64,000 bases of DNA from Trichaptum fuscoviolaceum (lineage: Eukaryota > Basidiomycota > Agaricomycetes > Hymenochaetales > Trichaptaceae), in the NCBI GenBank assembly GCA_910574455.1, contig CAJSYZ010000011.1:1116001-1180000 (forward strand), read 5' to 3'. The notes under the pieces were generated by a model. It made no database searches and had not been told where the DNA came from. It saw nothing but the letters and a program-made list of their open reading frames with translations. This document shows positions 57,001 through 64,000 of the stretch, piece after piece. The position numbers and the translations under genes are program-made. Position 1 is the first letter of the stretch; every line of letters begins with the position of its first letter.

Positions 57001-59577
57001 CTCAACGCTGAGGTACTTATGGGAGTCTAGTGGTTAAACATATCATTGTGTGCTTGATGAACGAGTATCCAATCATTAGATGAGCCCCCATAGTCGGGTG
57101 GATGATCCAGAAGTGGTATCTTCATGGCTTCGTGGACGTGCATTAAATCAAGTTTCATGCCTTCCAGGTTTCCCATGGAATGATAGAGATACAAGAAGCG
57201 AGGATTGGTGACGAAAGCTCAGCACTCCGTTCGCAAAAGAAGTTGATTCAGGCGCAAAATTTGAACAACTCATTTTTTCAGCGGCATATCCCGAGATCGA
57301 CAATTTGCATTTGTTTGCACACAACTTGAACACCAATGAAGTGCAACATCAGTTGACTCTACTGCACGACTCTTTGACTTGAACTTCCATGGTCCTGTAT
57401 CATCCCACAATTAGCACCGCCGAGACTCACTTAGAAAGGGGACGAATGAAATGCTACATTTCCGAGAACTCCTAACTTCGATGACTCCGAATGCGCAGCA
57501 TTGGGACATTAGACTCACAATCCATTTAGAGCGGTAACCTGACTTGATGGCCGAGCCTAGCATATTATTGTAACGCAGCTAAGACGGCAGGTAGCCCCAG
57601 GCACATTGACCTTCGGGTCAGCCTTCACTCTGGTCCCATCGCAGATTGGGATAATACGCTAATCAATCACCAATTCCGGTTTCATCACCAATCGCCGGAC
57701 ATGCCCGTCCAACGTTGTATTCGTGAGGCGCTTGGACCTATCAATTCGATTATGTTACTTGGAACATTCGGAGACGCGCCGCATCGCGTACTTCTACGTA
57801 CTCTCGTCAAAGGTTCTATACAATGTGTTACTGAAATCGGTAAGAGAAAAGACACGTTATGTCAGATATCATACCATTCATGCTATACACGTTATCTCAT
57901 TCGTAATTTACTCAGGTATAAGTGGAACTCCGTCTGTGTTCGATAATGCGCGCGATTGGTATCTACCAATTGCGCGAGCACGTCAAGTCTCCCGGCGAGT
58001 CTAACGAGACAGAGGGCACTGCAATCCCCGTAAGTGTGTGTGCTGGGACCGGGAGCTACATACGTACTTGACGTAAGAGCCCAGTGGCTTGATGGGCTGA
58101 ATAGCTACTCTCGGGTCTACCACAAGTTATCCGCGCCTTGCAGTCGCTCACACACGACGTATGGGGATTCGCCACTCGGCGTGCGATGGTGATCATTCGG
58201 GACGATGATCATCGCGATACGACGGTTTGGCGTCCCCTAGAAGTTACATCCCTGAGTATCCTGCTCTATATGGCTCATCCGGAGCATAGGTGGTAGGAAG
58301 ACAAGACGCCGGCCGTTGTCCGAAGGCCCTCCTAAAGCTTAATCGTGGAAGAAGACAGATCAAACGACGTGCTTCGCAGTCGAAGCTTAGATCGGATCGA
58401 CATTCTGTATTGATGCGCCACATCTATTAACCCTGCTTTGACTATACTCTCCTTTATTCGTCCCGCTATCGCTTTTGCAGAGCTACAATCGGAAGCGAAG
58501 CCTCGTTGTGAACGGTGTTCAACGATGCCAGATATTAATTGGTAATCGGCGATGAAAAGGAGTGGAACTTTCTTAGCAACATCCTTGATTATAATGCATT
58601 TTTGGCAAGTTCGATCTTGTCTATACTCGATGCTCACTCCTGACGTAGCGGCGTTAGCGTATCCGTCGGAGACGGCCCACGTTCAGTCCATCGTTGACGA
58701 CGAACTATGCTTGCGGTTACTATGAAATGAGTCCTCCTGTGCACAATAACTGTGGGGCACGCCAAAGCATTTCATTTCTGCTGGCGTGCAACTCCGAGTC
58801 GGGCATTGGGCTCTATGTCTTACCTTCTACGTTGAGGGCATGTACTACTAGTAAGTCCCCGATGAGAAACACAGGTGTATCTATACTCCTGACCTGCTCG
58901 TTTGAAAGCTGATTGCAGAGAGGTGAAAATATCATCCCGATCCACAGCTTCCAAAATACAAATCGGAGCCTCCCAAATTCAACTATATTATTATGGACCC
59001 TGGGGGTTCGACTCCGAAGGGGGATGTCTCACCTGTAATTGCGTGTCGTGTCGGGGGAATATGGATCTGGGATCTGGCCTACGGGTCCAATTGTCACAGC
59101 TGCTTGGTGGGTCCTATAAATTACGTTTGAGTTGACGCTCTCCTATGTAGATAGCATCAAGCTTTCAAGCGTGAAACGAAGCAGGAGTCGTAACGGAGTG
59201 AGAAGGGAGGCGTGACTGCCCTACGTCTCTGACCGAGTATATGCGTGCTAGACAGTCCGGCTCCGCGACCCCTCGCACGTCCGGTCGCGACTCTTCGGAG
59301 ACACCCGCGTCCTGCATCTCCCAAACCCCCTCTTTGATCCCCGGGACCGATCCGTCGCCATGATGCTCGTGTTATGTTACGCAGCCTGACCGCGACCAAG
59401 CCCGAAACACACTTGGATCTCGAACCTCGAATCTCTTCTTGTCTTGGCCCACCCCCGCTCACGCGCCTCGGCCCCCGCGACCTACGGCGTCTGCGCTCAT
59501 TCTGCTCAGTTACAACTTACGTTCAACCCGCTGCATGTGCATGTGTTGGCGAGGTACGCTCGTAAGCCATTACCTAT

Positions 59578-59590
59578 CCCCCCCCCCCCC
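59578..59590. repeat. poly-C run (13)
   Basis: Thirteen consecutive C on the plus strand. Confidence 0.85.
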
Positions 59591-60078
59591 GAGTGCTCGC
59601 ATCACATCCGTGTATGCGTATACATACTGTAATACATATGATATATGCTGGGGCGCGCAGCGCTCAACTCCGAACGCGTACGCTTCTCTCCGAGCTGGCG
59701 CACTGGCAGGAGCGAGGATAAAGCTCACCGTGCCCATCCGCGTACCAGTCCGCCAGACATACACATGTGCATTTACTGCTAATACTGTGGTCTACACGCA
59801 GAAATGGAAAGGGGTCAAAGGAAAATACGTGCGCCGTCTCTTCGTATCCAGTATACTACTTTGAAGTATAAACTCCAATGCGCCACCGGCCGATCCCTCG
59901 CGCACTGCCCGGCGTCCGGCCGAGTTGCGCATACATAAACTCGCGCCGATTATTCCGTTTTAGCACTGATTCTACCGCGCGCAATCCTTCGAATCTAAAC
60001 GCACCCTCAACTATGCAACACTTAAAACGAAGCAGGTCACAGGGTGTAATATCGATCATCGTCACAAAGCGAAAAAAA

Positions 60079-60095
60079 GGGGGGGGGGGGGGGGG
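60079..60095. repeat. poly-G run (17)
   Basis: Seventeen consecutive G directly after a seven-A run. Length is likely unreliable in assembly. Confidence 0.85.
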
Positions 60096-60176
60096 AGGCC
60101 CCGGTCCATCGCTCATTGCTCTAATACTCGTCAATCAACCTTTTCATAAACACCAAGCGTCAAAGCCTCCTTAAGT

Positions 60177-60190
60177 CCCCCCCCCCCCCC
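60177..60190. repeat. poly-C run (14)
   Basis: Fourteen consecutive C, about 80 bp from the poly-G run, so an inverted G/C pair could pair or form a quadruplex/i-motif. Confidence 0.85.
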
Positions 60191-60783
60191 TGATCGGATG
60201 ATCTACCTCATTAATATCGAAGATCAACCCCCTTCATACCACACATTATGTACTGTATGTGTATAGTTATCACATGTTAGACATCACGAACACAAGCACA
60301 CATTCGAGTGCCTGTACACGTATACATACATACGGCACCTGTTATGCCAATGTACGCAGCAGCAGCATTATATCCGAGTGTGTCTCGGACGCATGTCTCC
60401 GAAAGGATTAACCGTCGTCACAGCCATGCCGTTCATACGATAAAGCGTCTACACACAACACCGATCTACGCACATCTCTTGTGCACTGGGTCTCCATGAT
60501 GCCAAAAGCTACATAGATACAGTATACATGTATATGTACACAATCAAGCCTATGTTTCTCTTTTTGTCGGGTGGCGGAGGTGTAGTTAGTTTACTTTTGA
60601 CGAAGAGGATCCGATTAATAAAAGCCCCACCCGTGGACCATGATGAAGAAAGAAGAGTAACAGAATTTCGAAAAGGCGCAGTTCGAACGAAAAGGCACAG
60701 CCAGAGCTTTCATCGTCATCATGAAATCAACCATCAAGTCATTGAAATACTGAACACATTCACGTATACGACACAATCATATC

Positions 60784-60861
60784 AAACAAACAAACAAACA
60801 AACAGACAGACAGACAGACAAGAAAAGGCGACGTAAAAAAGAAAAGAAAAGAAAAGAAAAG
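60784..60861. repeat. microsatellites (CAAA)n (CAGA)n and (AAAAG)n
   Basis: Tandem tetranucleotides (60784-60822) are followed closely by pentanucleotide AAAAG units (60836-60861), in the presumed 3' flank of the zinc-finger gene. Confidence 0.85.
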
Positions 60862-61211
60862 ATTAAATCGATACATGGAAGGAAACATCGAAACATGGGA
60901 GGGGAGAAGTCAGCTTCAGGTTCAAGGTCACGGTGTTGGGCACATTACTGTATCGCAAAAGATAACACACGCACGTAAGTAGATCAGATGTAGATGGATG
61001 TCGAGATGAGCGAGATGAGCGAGGGCGGGGACGGGAGCCACGACGTAGGGAGCAGAAGAGATAGAGGGTGGAGGAGTGATAGAAACACAAAAAACCAGAT
61101 CATTAATTCTACTATGTTATACTAGTATATTACTTTTTCTTGCGCGACAGTCTCCAGAGAGAGGAGCCCAGGACGCACGGACGGACGGACAGACGGACGC
61201 TCGGCGCAGAC

Positions 61212-64000
61212 CTACGAAGTCCACTGCTGTTGCTGCTGGGCATCAAAGTGCTGCTGCTGCGCCTCGTACTGCTGCTGCTGCTGCTGCTGCGCCTGCAGGG
61301 CCTGCTGCTGCTGGTACTGCTGCATCTGCATCTGCTGCGCCTGGGCCTGAACGGCCGCAGCAGGCGTGAGCGGCGGCGACGAGCGCGGGGACGCCCACGG
61401 GCTCGCGTACGCGCTCGCCGGCTGGCTCTGCATCGGCATCGGCACGTACTTGAACTGCGGGGACAGCACCAGCCCCGCACCCGCGCCCGCCGTGCTCGGC
61501 AGCGAGTTCTGGCGCTGGTGCGCGGCGGACGCGGCGAGCGACGTCGCGGTCACGCTCGGGAACGCGGACATCGGCGCGTCGGGCATCCCATTCGCGACGT
61601 CCGCGTCGAGCTTCATGCCCCTCCGCCTCGCCGCGCCCTCGCCCTCCCACTCCCTCTCCCTCTCCGGCCTCACCCGCACCGTCTCCTCGTCCCGCACCTG
61701 CCCCTGCTCCTGCTCCTCCTCCGCCTCCCTACACCGCAACGCATCATGCCTCCCCTCCGCCAACATCCTTAGCCCCACCGCGCCATGCTCCCCCGAGTGC
61801 TGATAATGGTACCTCAGCCCGTTCATATTCTTATACCTCCGCTGGCACGGCGCGACCTGGCAGCAGTACGGGCGCAGGCGGCGCTCCGCCTCGCGCTCCG
61901 ACAGGCCCTGCAGCGACTCGAGCTCCGGCGGCGGGTTGAAGTTGCACTGCCCGTGCGTCATGTGGTACTTGAGCCCGTTCGCCTGCTTGTACGACTTCAT
62001 GCACCCCGGCTTCGGGCACTTGAACGGCTTCGACAGCAGCAGCGACGCGCCCGGCCGCGAGAGCGTCGTCGACGCCTGCAGAGCGTTGCCCGATGCGTTG
62101 CTCGAGGACGACGCGGTGGTGGAGGGCCCGGCGAGCGGCGACGAGTCGAACACCCCGCTCGGCACGCCCGAGTCCTTGCTCTTGCTCCGCTTTCCACTCC
62201 CCGCACCACCCTGCGCAGCCGCCGGCGTCGTCGTCGTCGGCGACGCCGCACGAGAGGTCGACGGCGTGTTCATCTCCGAGCTCGGCGCCGTCTGCGCGCC
62301 GCGCATCATCCCGCCTGCGCCTGCGTACGCGGCCCCGAAGAGCAGCTCCGGCTGGATCGCCTCCATGTCCATCCCGTTGCCGCCCCCGTTCGCCCTGGCG
62401 TGGCTGCGGCCGTTCGCAGCGGGGTGCAGCGCGAGCGCACCGGGGAGCTCGCTCGAGAACTGCTCGTAGCCCGCATAGCCGTTCATGCCCACGCCGCGGC
62501 CCATCATCCCGCCCGACGCACCCGCGCCTGCACGCAGCGCCGTGTACAATGATTGACCATGGTGGCCCTGCCCCGCCCCGCCCTGCACGCCCTTCCGCGC
62601 GAACAAGCCCGCGGTGTTCCCCGCTGAGCCGGAGGAGTACATTCCGGCAGCCGGGCTCGCGAACGACGAGAACGCGCCGCCGAGGCCGTTGAACGCGGCC
62701 GTCTTGGCGGGCAGGTGGAACGAGTCGAACGCGGACGGGCCCGTCGGCGTGTTGTTCGCCGTCGAGGAGTTCGACGCGTTGGCGAGCGGCGTAACGCCGC
62801 CGTCCCCCGCCTGGGCCGCCCATGGGAACGCGTTCGCGTTCACGTTCGAGGGGGTGAACGTCGAGGAGAGCGGCGAGATGGGGGTCGCAAGGAGGGGCGT
62901 ATCAGGCGGAGACGACACTGCGCTCGCCGACGCTCCGTAGGCCACGCCATTCACGCCCCGCACGCCATTAGCGTGGCCGTTGACGCCCGCCGGTGGGCTC
63001 CCGGAGCCGCTCCTCGAGCTCGGCGACGAGTGGTTCGACATCGACGCCGACGACGAGCTCGGAGAATGCGAATGCGAATGCGAATGGGAGGAAGCCGTCT
63101 CCGGCGCGACGTCCATCTCCATATCATCGTAGTCAAACGCAGCGACGCCGCCCGTCATCGCCAGGTTCTTGCTCTCCTCGTCGTCGTTCCTCTCCGCTGC
63201 TTCTCTTTGTCTCTGAGCAGCGTGGGCATGCGTGTTCTGCTCGTCGCCGAAGAAGGTCGCGCTGGAGACGGGGCCCAGCGCGCCGGCGAGCGCGCTGTCG
63301 GAGCTGCGGTGGCTCAGCTGGTGTTGCCCGCTGTGGGCTCCTTGTTGAGCCTGTTGTTGCTGTTGTTGTTGTAGATGGTGCGCCATGGCAGCTAAGATTG
63401 CTGCATCACGTTGGCCTTGACCCATAGAAGATGTGTTTCCGTTGGGACCTGACAGCAAGCCGTATATGAGTAATCAATGTCCAAGCTCAGATGACTTCAT
63501 AGCACATACCAAAGTTGCTCCCTGTAGGAGACATCGCACCGTGCACGACGACGTGCGCCTCCTCGAAGTGCCGTACTAGGGCATGCAGGTCCCGCAGGTG
63601 GAGGCCGCAACACGAATAGTTCTGACACTGGATAGGCGGTGGAAAATTAGTAAGAGTCATGCAGAGGACGAGGTGGTGGAAGGAAGTGAAGTAGCAGTCG
63701 CAATAGGGAGGCGCAAACGAAAGCTCTTATGAAGGCACACACACGCCCCATGCCCGCCTGCCCGAGCCCCCGACGACGGATGGGCACAGGAGGCGTCGAA
63801 GGTGGACGCGTGGGGGCGGCCGCGAACGGAGAGTCGAGAGGAGTCGAGGAGGGCTCCGGAGCCGGTCGCTGACAAAGGGGTCGGGGTATTAACTCCGATA
63901 CACCCGAAGCAGCGCCGCCGGAACCCACCAATCGAGCAACCGCCCATGTGCTCGAGCGCAACCAACGCGAATAATGAAAAGGCAAATAAAGATAGCAAAG
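61212..64000 (-). CDS. SFP1-like C2H2 zinc-finger transcription regulator, 5' end unresolved
   Basis: An upstream exon (about 63520-63632) carries a first finger-like motif CQNYSCCGLHLRDLHALVRH with a closing EEAH. A splice (intron 63450-63510 region) joins it to a 740-codon exon ending at 61212. That exon has poly-Gln, Ser/Ala-rich low complexity, an SHSHSHSHS run, and two more fingers: CPKPGCMKSYKQANGLKYH with THGQC, and CCQVAPCQRRYKNMNGLRYH with QHSGEH. The 3' part ends in Gln-rich repeats (CTG on the plus strand). This three-finger order resembles yeast Sfp1, a regulator of ribosomal-protein and growth genes downstream of TOR. Third codon positions are extremely GC-rich, creating long spurious frames on the plus strand. 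The first exons lie near or beyond the right edge. Confidence 0.75.

Larger units (their letters stand above)
57001..61211. other. gene-poor tract and 3' flank of the zinc-finger gene
   Basis: No confident gene. One TTCAAGTT copy at 57322-57330. From about 59.5 kb the tract becomes rich in homopolymers and microsatellites. The last few hundred bases are probably the 3' UTR and terminator region of the SFP1-like gene. Confidence 0.4.

Noticed and set aside
59005..59015. GGTTCGACTCC, a perfect tRNA B-box-like 11-mer
   Set aside because: Only two base pairs can form around the T loop and no acceptor stem or A box is found at tRNA spacing.
61366..63374. Long plus-strand frames (up to 255 codons) opposite the zinc-finger exon
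   Set aside because: They consist of Arg/Ala/His-rich runs expected from the complement of a GC-rich coding exon. The minus strand has zinc fingers and a sensible exon chain.
1..64000. CRISPR arrays, rRNA, bacterial-type operons, complete transposons
   Set aside because: No regular spaced repeats, no rRNA-like blocks, no transposase or reverse-transcriptase domains and no terminal repeats were seen. The organism is clearly a fungus.

Overview
The window looks like nuclear DNA of a mushroom-forming basidiomycete (Agaricomycetes). Genes are dense and broken by many short (about 50-70 nt) GT-AG introns. Several fungal and basidiomycete-typical families are present: a fungal CK1 variant, a GH79 glycosidase, secreted SurE-like phosphatases, F-box proteins with a Cys-rich segment, and an SFP1-type zinc-finger regulator. 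All exon models below were assembled by hand from splice sites, reading phase and family similarity. Where stated, exon sums were checked to be in frame. No database search was possible.

Layout. 0-5 kb: a TKL-like kinase cut by the left edge, and a TPR protein resembling Ypp1/TTC7. 5.6-17.2 kb: four dispersed paralogues (A-D) of an uncharacterised multi-pass membrane protein. B carries an in-frame stop and D a frameshift. They flank mitochondrial ribosomal protein uS10m (RSM10) and a CK1-type kinase. 17.9-23.5 kb: the SAGA/TREX-2 subunit SUS1, diverging from a secreted GH79 glycosidase, then the chromatin reader EAF3/MRG15 and the exon-junction-complex core protein mago nashi, which contains a 6-nt exon. 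24.1-28.4 kb: three SurE-like secreted phosphatase genes with conserved intron positions. 29.3-32.9 kb: a J-domain (DnaJ-X) chaperone and cytosolic tyrosyl-tRNA synthetase. 34.5-45 kb: a full-length ABCC (MRP-type) ABC transporter, an EamA/DMT-type transporter and a PRISE-like short-chain reductase. 45.5-52 kb: two tandem F-box paralogues whose upstream DNA is also duplicated. 52-61.2 kb: a gene-poor tract with homopolymer runs and microsatellites. 61.2-64 kb: a very GC-rich SFP1-like zinc-finger gene running off the right edge.

Housekeeping functions (translation, RNA processing, chromatin, lipid-kinase scaffolding) are interspersed with lineage-expanded families that show duplication and decay. 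No biosynthetic cluster, CRISPR array, complete transposon or RNA gene was identified.

The strongest unexplained signal is a short motif, TTCAAGTT (usually followed by G or C, on either strand). I count it at about 27 places where about 2 are expected by chance. All but two are non-coding, and many lie 20-400 nt upstream of a start codon.
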